Shown: one piece after another, positions 1-7,110 of the stretch | Numbering within the stretch: position 1 is the stretch's first letter | Layout of the letters: each line of letters starts with the position of its first letter | NCBI RefSeq assembly: GCF_002564105.1 | Contig: NZ_PDBX01000002.1 | Span: 186,001-250,000 of the forward strand | From: Collimonas sp. PA-H2 | Lineage (GTDB): Bacteria > Pseudomonadota > Gammaproteobacteria > Burkholderiales > Burkholderiaceae_D | Reading direction: 5' to 3' | DNA: 64,000 nucleotides | Program-made: the position numbers and the translations under genes | Notes under the pieces: generated by a model | The model's database searches: none | The model's input: the letters and a program-made list of their open reading frames with translations, nothing else | What the model was told of the DNA's origin: nothing

Positions 1-246
1 GCTTTCAAGGACGCGATGCCGCGCGATTTGACAATCTCGTGCCAGCGTTCAATTGCGGAATTTTCCAAGGCTACTCCCCCTTATTTTAGACGACGGTTTG
101 TGCTTAAAAGCTCAGGACATGCCGTCGATTGGCGCTTCATGGAAATGAACTCAACACCCGCAGCGCCGGTAAATTTTCAGAATATCATCGAATTGATGGC
201 AAGCCAGAACATCCGAATCTGGCCGACTTCAGACATTGATAAATGA
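1..246 (+). CDS. Partial hypothetical protein, C-terminal end (left edge)
   Basis: An open frame enters from the left edge and stops with TGA at 244-246; the first in-frame ATG is at 16. About 80 residues are visible, ending IRIWPTSDIDK. I see no recognisable motif, signal peptide or membrane segment, and no ribosome binding site before the ATG, so this is more likely the tail of a gene that begins outside the window than a complete small gene. Function unknown. It could also be a chance open frame. Confidence 0.3.
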   Translation, partial: AFKDAMPRDLTISCQRSIAEFSKATPPYFRRRFVLKSSGHAVDWRFMEMNSTPAAPVNFQNIIELMASQNIRIWPTSDIDK

Positions 247-298
247 CTGCCTACGACCCAAGCATCAATATTGAAGCGAAATTTCCCGTTGAAAATGA

Positions 299-745
299 TC
301 AAGGCGGAGGATTGTTGTAATATCTGGCCGGCAGCTCTCTCCCTTCCCTTCTGTCTTGGCGCACGGCCCGACGCAGTTCTTCAAGCCTGCGCGCCTTTTC
401 TTGTACATCGGGCCATTCAGTAGCTTTTGCCAGCTTCTTCAATGCCTGATCGTGCTGCGCTTTGTCCTCCGCCGCTTTCTCTGCAGCTTGCTGACCAGCT
501 CGCCGCTTTTGAAACTCTGCGTCCTGCAACTGCCAATCCTTCGGAGTATCGGATTCCTGATTCATGGCTGCAGGCACAGCTGTGTTTACATGAATTTCCG
601 TGGCTTTCTTCGTAGCAGTGGAGCAAGGCGCGTCGGAATAGCTTACCTTGCCGTCGGCAGCGATGCATCGATTGATATTATCCGCATGCGCGTTTATCCC
701 AAATGAGGCGATAACGGCGAACAAGCAAAGAATTTTAGAATTCAT
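299..745 (-). CDS. DUF4124-type exported protein
   Basis: 148 residues. An N-terminal signal peptide (about residues 1-21, ending NAHA) is followed by the short DUF4124 pattern: INRCIAADGKVSYSDAPC, with two cysteines bracketing a 'G-K-V-x-Y-S-D' turn. The rest is highly charged and Ala/Glu/Lys/Arg-rich, probably a long helix or coiled coil. Such proteins are common in betaproteobacteria, exported, and have no assigned biochemical role. The gene reads away from the PQQ-dehydrogenase-like gene on the same strand with 62 bases between them, so the two may or may not be cotranscribed. A possible promoter lies at 760-788. Confidence 0.75.
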   Translation of the reverse strand: MNSKILCLFAVIASFGINAHADNINRCIAADGKVSYSDAPCSTATKKATEIHVNTAVPAAMNQESDTPKDWQLQDAEFQKRRAGQQAAEKAAEDKAQHDQALKKLAKATEWPDVQEKARRLEELRRAVRQDRREGRELPARYYNNPPP

Positions 746-759
746 ATTTATCCCTTTTT

Positions 760-788
760 ATCAATCACTGAATTCTGTTACTTGTCAA
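760..788 (-). promoter_or_regulatory. Possible sigma70 promoter of the DUF4124 gene
   Basis: On the minus strand a perfect -35 TTGACA (783-788) is followed after 17 bases by TTGATA (760-765), about 15 bases before the ATG at 745. The -10 match is only fair, so this is tentative. Confidence 0.35.
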
Positions 789-807
789 ATCAAGTTTCAC
801 TGCCGGG

Positions 808-2031
808 TTAGTCAGGCGCCAGCCGCAACAACGTCCCATTCCTGTCCTCTGTAATCACCAAGCTCCCATCGTCCAGCGTAGCCAGCGCCACCGGTGCGCC
901 CATCGGATAGCCGCCGTGCCGATAGTTCCATCCCGCCACCAGATCGCGCGGCTCGCCCACCGGCTGGTAGGCGGCATCCAGAGCCAGGCTGACCAGCCGG
1001 TGGCCGGCGGCGCGGTAGCCGTGATAGCCGATGATCAGGTGGCCGTTCAGCGCCGGCAGGCTTTTGCCGTTGTAGATCAGCATGCCCAGCGGCGCTGCAT
1101 GCGGTGGCAGAAGGCGGCCGGGCGGCGTCTTGGCGCGGCAATCGAATCCCGGATATTCCGGACTGGCCCTAAGTTTGTCGAAACAATAGGGCCAGCCGTA
1201 ATCGGCGCCAGCGCTGAGCCAGCTGAGGGTGTCGTGCGGCAGCTCGGCGTCGGACAGCTTGGGATCGGCGACGGTGATGTTGTCGCGCGAATTGGTGGCG
1301 GCAACCAGCGTGCCGTTGGCGGTGAGCGCCAGCGCCATGCTGTTGCGCAAGCCGCGCGCGTGCACCGGCAGCGCGCGCGCATCAAGCGGCAGGTGGGCGT
1401 TTGTCAGGCTGGCGCGCAGCACGCTGGCGCGCGGCGGCGTCTCCTTGATCTCGGGGCAAGGCGAATCCGACTTGCCGGGCTGGTCGGGCCGGCTTTCGCA
1501 ATTGTCGGTGGCGGAGCCGACATTGATGTACAGTGCGCCGTCGGCGCCGAGCACCATCGCCGTCAGCGGATGGCGGCCAGTGGTCGGCAGGTTGACGACG
1601 ATATCCTGGGCGCTGCCCAGCAGATCCTTGGCGGCCGGATCGATGCGGACGATGCGGCCGTGCATGCCGATCAGCAGCTTCTTGTCCGGGGTAGCGACGA
1701 TCCCATTCGGCATGTCAAGCTGGCTCAGCAGCACTTCCGGCTGGCCCTTCTGCTTCTGTTTCAGGTTCAGGTGCAGCAGGCGGCCGCGCTTGCTGACCCA
1801 GCCGCCCATGTCCAGCATATAGATATCCTGACCGATCGCGGCCACTCCGCGCACGAAGCCGAGGTGATCGGCGACCAGCCCCATGCACATGCCCTTGGCC
1901 ACTTTCAGGTCGACACGCGGAAAGCCGTCGCAGCTGCCGGCGGTGCGGTAAGTGCTTTGCGCCGACGCTGCCGCGCAAGCAAGCAGGAACAGCGTGCCAA
2001 GGACATTGCGGAGAAAAGATGCTGGTCGCAT
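808..2031 (-). CDS. Periplasmic PQQ-dependent sugar dehydrogenase-like beta-propeller protein
   Basis: 407 residues with a clear signal peptide (cleavage near residue 24, AAASAQS). The mature part resembles the soluble glucose/sorbosone dehydrogenase (PQQ, GSDH) fold: repeated blade-like segments such as MPNGIVATPDKKLLIGMHG, a DGALYINVGSATDNC segment, GLRNSMALA, and the late YGWPYCFD motif seen in this family. It would oxidise a sugar or aldehyde in the periplasm using PQQ, but substrate and even enzymatic activity cannot be read from sequence; many relatives are uncharacterised. There are several cysteines, which suits a disulfide-bonded periplasmic protein. It stands alone, with a 530-base regulatory region behind its start. 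Confidence 0.75.
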   Translation of the reverse strand: MRPASFLRNVLGTLFLLACAAASAQSTYRTAGSCDGFPRVDLKVAKGMCMGLVADHLGFVRGVAAIGQDIYMLDMGGWVSKRGRLLHLNLKQKQKGQPEVLLSQLDMPNGIVATPDKKLLIGMHGRIVRIDPAAKDLLGSAQDIVVNLPTTGRHPLTAMVLGADGALYINVGSATDNCESRPDQPGKSDSPCPEIKETPPRASVLRASLTNAHLPLDARALPVHARGLRNSMALALTANGTLVAATNSRDNITVADPKLSDAELPHDTLSWLSAGADYGWPYCFDKLRASPEYPGFDCRAKTPPGRLLPPHAAPLGMLIYNGKSLPALNGHLIIGYHGYRAAGHRLVSLALDAAYQPVGEPRDLVAGWNYRHGGYPMGAPVALATLDDGSLVITEDRNGTLLRLAPD

Positions 2032-2200
2032 GAAAGAAACCTTCTGTTCTGTAAAACGATGGGCTCAGCCCTGCCGCGTAAACGAGCCGATTGAGGAATA
2101 TGTCGGCAGGGAAATATCCGGCATATTGCCACACTCCGTCATTGACGGATTGTTTTCCTGATTGGCATCACCTGCCCGACAAGAATCCACTGCAGAAGCA

Positions 2201-2235
2201 CTAAGACCACATGCAAAAAAATGGAAAAGTGGTAT
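2201..2235 (+). promoter_or_regulatory. Distal operator pair upstream of the CBM5/12 lipoprotein gene
   Basis: CTAAGACCACATGCA (2201-2215) and AAAAGTGGTAT (2225-2235) are separated by 9 bases. The same two blocks with the same 9-base gap occur on the minus strand upstream of the GH18 chitinase gene (8788-8822). Read as half-sites they are TGTGGTCT and AGTGGTAT in inverted arrangement. That such non-coding blocks match between two separate promoters argues for a common regulator. Confidence 0.7.
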
Positions 2236-2419
2236 TACGCCTGTCTATCACATGACAGACGCTCGCCCTCTCCGGCAGCGCCAAATTCCGTCGAAAAAAT
2301 TATCAAGAAGATATTTTTACGAAAAACCTATTCATTGCTACTCGGAAATAATTTCACTTCGCCTAGCGTTCTATTTGTGACTTAAACAGACACCCGCCAC
2401 GAATGAAAGTCAATACCGC

Positions 2420-2490
2420 TTCGCAACTGGTATGGTCGCTGCAAAAAACCGTGCAAACCACTTGACGCTCAATTTCGCTTCCCTCATCCT
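2420..2490 (+). promoter_or_regulatory. Proximal operator pair and promoter of the CBM5/12 lipoprotein gene
   Basis: GCAACTGGTATGGT (to 2436), exactly 18 bases, then AAACCACTTGACG (2455-2467). The final TTGACG (2462-2467) fits a -35 box, and CATCCT starts 17 bases further on as a weak -10. The chitinase promoter has the same blocks with the same 18-base gap (8559-8598). An operator overlapping a -35 suggests repression or an activator that contacts RNA polymerase. Confidence 0.65.
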
Positions 2491-2561
2491 CGGCCCGGAT
2501 TAGTTGGCGTGCGGAAACTATCTGGTTTCACGCACTTCCCCATTCGACACAGGAGATATGC

Positions 2562-4079
2562 ATGAAAACAAGAATAGTCAGCACCGTGCTGTGCAGCGCG
2601 ATCGGCAGCATGCTGGCAGGTTGCGGCGACGGCGGTTCGAGCGATGCCGGCAGCGCCAGCCAGAAGCAGATTGCCGCCACCGGCAAGGCCAGCGCGCCGG
2701 CCTGCGCTCCCGCCTGGAACGCCAGCACCATTTATGTCGGCGGCAACAGCGCCAGCGCCAACAGCACCAACTACACCGCCAACTGGTGGACCCAGGGCAA
2801 CGATCCGGTTACCGACAGCGGCGCCAGCGGCAGCGGCAAACCGTGGACGTCCGCCGGCGTATGCGGCAGCGGCACGCCCACCCCGCCGCCGGTCACGCCG
2901 CCGCCGGTGAATCCGCCGCCAACCACCCCTGGCAGCACCACCGGCGCCATCAACTATCACCTGCTGCTGGGCGCCGGCAGCGCCCAGGACCAGCTGGTGC
3001 TGGATGGCGGCAACTACAATGACCTGATCATGTCGAACATCATCGCCGGCGTCATGTACGGCCACCTGGTGCAGCAATACTATCCGGGCATGCAGTTCCA
3101 GAAGGACTACATGTACGGCTCGATCATGGGCCAGCTGCTGCAGGAAAATATCGAGACTGGGCTGTACGCCAGCAGCGGCAGCCTGATCGATCCATCGCCG
3201 GACCAGCAAGCCGTGATGGGCGCCGGCCAGGGCGGACCCTACCAGATCAACAACTACGCCGCCGACATGGTTTCCGGCTCCTATGCGCCGGCCGGCCATT
3301 CGCTGATCAACTACGTCGCCATCCAGAAGAACATCGGCTACACCATGGCCACCGCGGCCCAGCAGTACACCAAGGTGACGCCGCCTTCGTTCAACAATAA
3401 ATACTACGGGCCGATGCTGACCGCGTATTTCCATTACAACGACTTTGTCGCCCTGATCCTCACCGGCAAGGGCACCGGCGGCTGGACGACGCCGTGGCAG
3501 CCTTACTATGACAATACGCTGGCCAACTTCACCAAGCTGCCTGGCAATTTCCTGGATGTCTTGCTGAATGTCGCCTACAACCAGGGTTACTACGGCACCC
3601 TGATGACCAGCTACAGCAAACTGGGAGCGACGGCGACCGCAGCGACGGTCAGCAGCGTCAACGCCTACAGCTCAGTGTGGGGCGCGACCGACACTTATCA
3701 GCAATATCCGTATCAGGTGCGCTATTACCTCGACCAGCTGTACGGCAACCCGATCCCGACCACCAGCGCCACTACCTTCACGATGCCGGCCAACCATGTC
3801 GCCTTCAACATGCCGGCGCTGGAAACCGTGTTCTCGAACGTGTTCCAGACGCTGGCGTATGTCAACAGCTCAGGGACCTCGGTCTACATTTCAGCGGCGC
3901 AGGCGCAAACCGCGTTCAACAGCGCCCTGGCCAGCGTCGGCGTGACCACCAGCGCCACGCTGGACTTGAGCAACGCCGCCAACCGGGCGCAAATCTTCAG
4001 CATCCTGGAAAAGGCAATCGGCAACCTGGAAACCAATCTGAACACCAAGTTCAGCGCCACCACAAATTCCCAACTGTAA
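2562..4079 (+). CDS. Secreted CBM5/12 lipoprotein with lysozyme-fold-like catalytic region (putative chitinolytic enzyme)
   Basis: 505 residues. Lipoprotein signal with lipobox LAGC (Cys21). A chitin-binding CBM5/12 domain spans about residues 48-101 (APAWNASTIYVGG, YTANWWTQG, GKPWTSAG), then a Pro/Thr linker (105-124), then a catalytic-type region from about 130. Around 190-230 it reads QENIETGLY (Glu195, Glu198) followed by GQGGPYQINNY, which resembles the catalytic Glu and the GPFQI-like strand of lysozyme-fold (GH23-type) enzymes. Chitinases of GH23 type with a chitin-binding domain are known in Ralstonia; equivalence here is inferred. The signal and CBM closely match the GH18 gene at 7111-8424, as does the promoter. 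Start chosen by AGGAGATATG. Confidence 0.7.
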   Translation: MKTRIVSTVLCSAIGSMLAGCGDGGSSDAGSASQKQIAATGKASAPACAPAWNASTIYVGGNSASANSTNYTANWWTQGNDPVTDSGASGSGKPWTSAGVCGSGTPTPPPVTPPPVNPPPTTPGSTTGAINYHLLLGAGSAQDQLVLDGGNYNDLIMSNIIAGVMYGHLVQQYYPGMQFQKDYMYGSIMGQLLQENIETGLYASSGSLIDPSPDQQAVMGAGQGGPYQINNYAADMVSGSYAPAGHSLINYVAIQKNIGYTMATAAQQYTKVTPPSFNNKYYGPMLTAYFHYNDFVALILTGKGTGGWTTPWQPYYDNTLANFTKLPGNFLDVLLNVAYNQGYYGTLMTSYSKLGATATAATVSSVNAYSSVWGATDTYQQYPYQVRYYLDQLYGNPIPTTSATTFTMPANHVAFNMPALETVFSNVFQTLAYVNSSGTSVYISAAQAQTAFNSALASVGVTTSATLDLSNAANRAQIFSILEKAIGNLETNLNTKFSATTNSQL

Positions 4080-4183
4080 TCGTTGGGAAGCCCAGCAAAC
4101 GGGCAGAGTCATCTGGGGTCGGAGAAAGAAGAAGCGCATTCATGGTTCTGTTTTCTAGCAACGAGGCGTGCACTCCGTAGCCC

Positions 4184-4248
4184 GCTAAGTGGGGTCAGAG
4201 TGAAGTTTCTGCAAAAAGCGCAGAAAGTTCACTCTGACCCCAGTTAGC
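4184..4248. repeat. 65-base near-perfect palindrome (REP-like or bidirectional terminator)
   Basis: Two 29-base arms (4184-4212 and 4220-4248) pair with only two mismatches, both G opposite G (4189/4243 and 4205/4227), around a 7-base loop AAAAAGC. The core is GGGGTCAGAGTGAA / TTCACTCTGACCCC. It lies between the convergent lipoprotein gene and the glycosyltransferase-like gene. There is no long T tract, so it is not a classical intrinsic terminator; length and near-perfection suggest a REP/BIME-type element mobilised by a REP-associated transposase elsewhere. Confidence 0.75.
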
Positions 4249-4333
4249 TGCGTGTGTTAAGCGCGACGAAAACCAGGTTACGATTTTGTCGCGTTTTATG
4301 AAATTCTCAACAATCAAACTTCTTCGACTTATC

Positions 4334-5191
4334 TCAGAACAAGGAATTGGAGCGCAGATGCTCCAGCCCGGTGAGCTGCATCTGCGTGCCTTGCGGCGCG
4401 CCTATCGCGTAAGGCAAGGAGGTACGCAGTGAATTGGCGAAGTCGCCCGTGTACAGCTTGGAACCCTGGTGGCTCAGGTTGGAATTGGCATCGATATAGA
4501 TGGACTCGCCCAGCCCAGACCATAGCCGGCAAAACCCATAGTCTTCCGACAGATAGCGGCGCGTATCCGGATCGACCATGACGTCGAAGAAGCGGTAATG
4601 CAGTCCCTGGTCCGGCACGCCTATGCTGTCGGGCACATAGTTGAGCTCAGGGTAGCTGGCGATCAGCCGCTCAAACACGCTGCGCTTGATCACCATGAAG
4701 CCGGTCGGCGCTTCTTCCATGCGCATGAAACCGTCGGCCTGCACCTCCAGGTTGACCTGCTTGCTGCCGTCGGCAACCTTGGCGTTGACGGTATAACGCG
4801 CATAGGTCGCTTCGAACTGCTGCTGGGTGGTACCCTGCGGCAGGCCTCCCTGAGGCCAGGTTTCGTGCTTGAGCGGATAGACGCCGGCGGCGATGTCGTA
4901 GCCAGAACGCAGCAGTCGGAACGCTGCCTCGGCGGAAAAGCCGATATCGGCGTCGATCCAGAACAGATGCGTCCATTGCGGATTGGCGAGAAAGTCGGCG
5001 ACGCAGTTGTTGCGCGCCCGCGTCACCAGGCTTTCCCCTTGATGCATGACCACTTGCATCGGCATTCCGCAGCGTTCTGCCTCCACTGTAAAATTCAATA
5101 GAGACATCACGTAGTTGCGGAAAAATTTTCCGTCATGGCTAGGCGTCATGATCACCGGACAGATACGGGTAAGGTCGACTGCTTCAGGCAT
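4334..5191 (-). CDS. Glycosyltransferase-like protein (Anp1/GT62-like fold)
   Basis: 285 residues, no signal peptide. The N-terminal half carries features of a GT-A nucleotide-sugar fold: CPVIMTPSHDGKFFRNYV at the start, SLVTRARNNCVADFL, and HLFWIDADIGF (a DxD-type motif, around residues 85-95). Later segments AAGVYPLKHETWP and GFMVIKRSVFERL recall a family of bacterial proteins related to Anp1/MNN9-like mannosyltransferases. The acceptor and donor are unknown. A longer open frame runs upstream to 5485 but overlaps the next gene; the ATG at 5191 has an AAGGAAAG ribosome binding site directly before it, so I chose that start. It follows the gamma-glutamyltransferase gene on the same strand with a 76-base gap. 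Confidence 0.65.
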   Translation of the reverse strand: MPEAVDLTRICPVIMTPSHDGKFFRNYVMSLLNFTVEAERCGMPMQVVMHQGESLVTRARNNCVADFLANPQWTHLFWIDADIGFSAEAAFRLLRSGYDIAAGVYPLKHETWPQGGLPQGTTQQQFEATYARYTVNAKVADGSKQVNLEVQADGFMRMEEAPTGFMVIKRSVFERLIASYPELNYVPDSIGVPDQGLHYRFFDVMVDPDTRRYLSEDYGFCRLWSGLGESIYIDANSNLSHQGSKLYTGDFANSLRTSLPYAIGAPQGTQMQLTGLEHLRSNSLF

Positions 5192-5267
5192 TTTGCTTTC
5201 CTTCTTGATAGGTGTGTGGTGCAAACCGGCAGACGCGAGATTGTAGCAAGACGGTGCGGCGCAGGCG

Positions 5268-6878
5268 CTACCAGGCCGCAATGCAGCCGTCGGTGCGCGG
5301 CTCCGTGCCGCCGCACAGCACGCCGTGGCGGTCGCGCCAGATGATCTGGCCGCGGCCGAAACCGAGCTGGTTGGCCGACCACGACGCCTCGTGTCCGAGG
5401 CCGCGCAAGCCGCGCAACAGATGCTCAGCGGTCGTATGTTCGATGCTGACGTTATTGCCGCCCTCCCATTCCCAGCGCGGCGCATCCAGCGACGATTGCG
5501 GATTGAGGTCGAAGTCTACCGTGTTCATGATCATCTGCATGTGCCCTTGCGGCTGCATGAAGCCGCCCATCACGCCAAACGGACCGACCGCCTCGCCATC
5601 CTTGGTCAGGAAGCCCGGAATGATCGTGTGATACGGCCGCTTGCCCGGCGCCAGGCAGTTGGGATGGGATGCATCCAGCGTGAAATTGTTGCCGCGGTTA
5701 TGCAGCGCAATGCCGGTTCCCGGCACCACCAGGCCCGAGCCGAAACCCATGTAGTTGCTCTGGATGAAGGACACCATATTGCCCTGATCGTCGGCAGTGC
5801 TGAGGTAGACGGTGCCGCCGCGCGACGGCTGCCCGGCCTGCGGCAATGCCGCTCGCGCGCCGATCAGCTTGCGGCGTTCGTCGGCATAGGCTGCCGACAG
5901 CAAATCCTGCACCGACACCCGCATGTGGCCGCTGTCGGCGATATGCGCCAGGCCATCGGCATAAGCCAGCTTGATCGCTTCGATCTGGCGGTGGTAAGTC
6001 AGCAAGCTGTCGCGCTGGCTGAAGTCGAAGCCTTGCAGGATATTCAATGCCAGCAGGGCCACCAGGCCATGGCCATTAGGCGGAATTTCCCAGACATCGT
6101 AGCCGCGATAGTTGCAGCTGATGGGATCGACCCACTGCGGCTGGTAGGCTGCCAGGTCTGCTGCATCGAGATAACCGCCGGCGGCGCGCACGAAAGCAGC
6201 GGTCTTTTCTGCCAGGGCGCCGCGGTAAAAGCTGGCGGCGCCGTCAGCCGCGATAGCACGCAGCGTATCGGCATGCCCCGGCGAGCGCCAGATTTCGCCG
6301 GCGCGCGGCGCCCGCCCGCCGACGCTGAATGTATCGAACCAGGATTGGAAATGCGCTTGCTTGAACTCGCCCTGGAACAGGCTGTGAGCCTGTTGCCAGG
6401 CATAGGCAATCATCGGCGACAGCGGATAGCCGTCCTGCGCCAGCGCGATCGCGCCGGCCATGGACACCGGCAAAGGCAAGCTGCCGAAGCGCTCGGCCAT
6501 GCTGGCCCATGCGCCCGGCGCGCCGGGCACGGTGACCGGCAGCGGGCCGTACTTCGGCATGCTTTGATGGCCGGCGGCGCTGAGCTTGGCGATCGAGATC
6601 GCCTGCGGTGCGGCGCCGCTGGCGTTCAAGCCGTGCAGCTTGCCTTGGCGCCAGATCAGCGCAAAAGCGTCGCCGCCGATGCCGTTGGCGGTCGGCTCGA
6701 CCACGGTCAGAGCAGCTGCAGTGGCGATCGCCGCATCGATGGCGTTGCCGCCGGCCTGCAGCACCGCCAGCCCGGCTTGCGCCGCCAGCGGCTGCGAGGT
6801 CGCCACCATCCCGCGCCTGGCGTAGACCGCGCTGCGGCGGGAAGCATAGGGATAATGATCGGGATCGAAATTGAACAT
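5268..6878 (-). CDS. Gamma-glutamyltransferase family protein (Ntn-hydrolase)
   Basis: 536 residues. Residues from about 30 (QAGGNAIDAAIATAAALTVVEPTANGIGGDAF) match the hallmark N-terminal segment of gamma-glutamyltransferases. The self-cleavage site is SRGGTVYLSTADDQGN with Thr356 as the expected nucleophile, followed by GSGLVVPGTGIALHNRG and GVMGGFMQPQGH in the small subunit. Such enzymes hydrolyse or transfer gamma-glutamyl groups from glutathione-like compounds. I see no signal peptide, so it may be the cytoplasmic YwrD-like type. The start at 6878 (MFNFDPDHYP) is preferred over upstream ones because AGGAAAAAAC lies just before it and homologous sequence begins there. It sits between the two chitin-related genes, with no obvious functional link. 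Confidence 0.9.
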   Translation of the reverse strand: MFNFDPDHYPYASRRSAVYARRGMVATSQPLAAQAGLAVLQAGGNAIDAAIATAAALTVVEPTANGIGGDAFALIWRQGKLHGLNASGAAPQAISIAKLSAAGHQSMPKYGPLPVTVPGAPGAWASMAERFGSLPLPVSMAGAIALAQDGYPLSPMIAYAWQQAHSLFQGEFKQAHFQSWFDTFSVGGRAPRAGEIWRSPGHADTLRAIAADGAASFYRGALAEKTAAFVRAAGGYLDAADLAAYQPQWVDPISCNYRGYDVWEIPPNGHGLVALLALNILQGFDFSQRDSLLTYHRQIEAIKLAYADGLAHIADSGHMRVSVQDLLSAAYADERRKLIGARAALPQAGQPSRGGTVYLSTADDQGNMVSFIQSNYMGFGSGLVVPGTGIALHNRGNNFTLDASHPNCLAPGKRPYHTIIPGFLTKDGEAVGPFGVMGGFMQPQGHMQMIMNTVDFDLNPQSSLDAPRWEWEGGNNVSIEHTTAEHLLRGLRGLGHEASWSANQLGFGRGQIIWRDRHGVLCGGTEPRTDGCIAAW

Positions 6879-7061
6879 GTTTTTTCCTGGCGCATCGGCT
6901 ACAGCGAAAACAATAACTTTTCGCGCCGCGCCTGCCATGCGGCGTGAGGAATATGATGTCGCAAGTCCAACCCCATGTATACAAGAAAGTAGGCAAGGAT
7001 CAGATACGTTTGATGCCTGCCATGCAAGGCATTGCGGATCGCGCCAGCCGGCGCCATGAAA

Positions 7062-7090
7062 AAAGCCGGCTCTTGCGAGCCGGCTTGATG
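7062..7090 (-). terminator. Intrinsic terminator of the GH18 chitinase gene
   Basis: Perfect 10-base stem AAGCCGGCTC / GAGCCGGCTT (7063-7072 and 7077-7086) with loop TTGC; on the minus strand it runs into a stretch of six T. It starts about 20 bases after the chitinase stop codon. Confidence 0.85.
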
Positions 7091-7110
7091 ACAAGGCAAT
7101 CAGCAGCGGA

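Noticed and set aside
916..2094. 392-codon open frame on the plus strand opposite the PQQ-dehydrogenase-like gene
   Set aside because: Mirror frame of a GC-rich gene; Ala/Gly/His/Arg/Val-biased composition and no family features, while the minus strand has a signal peptide and conserved motifs.
5045..5060. GACCACTTGCATC inside the glycosyltransferase gene as another chitin-type site
   Set aside because: Short 7-8 base words of this kind are expected by chance in 64 kb; it lies within coding sequence and lacks a partner at the right distance. The same holds for hits near 18205 and 49145.
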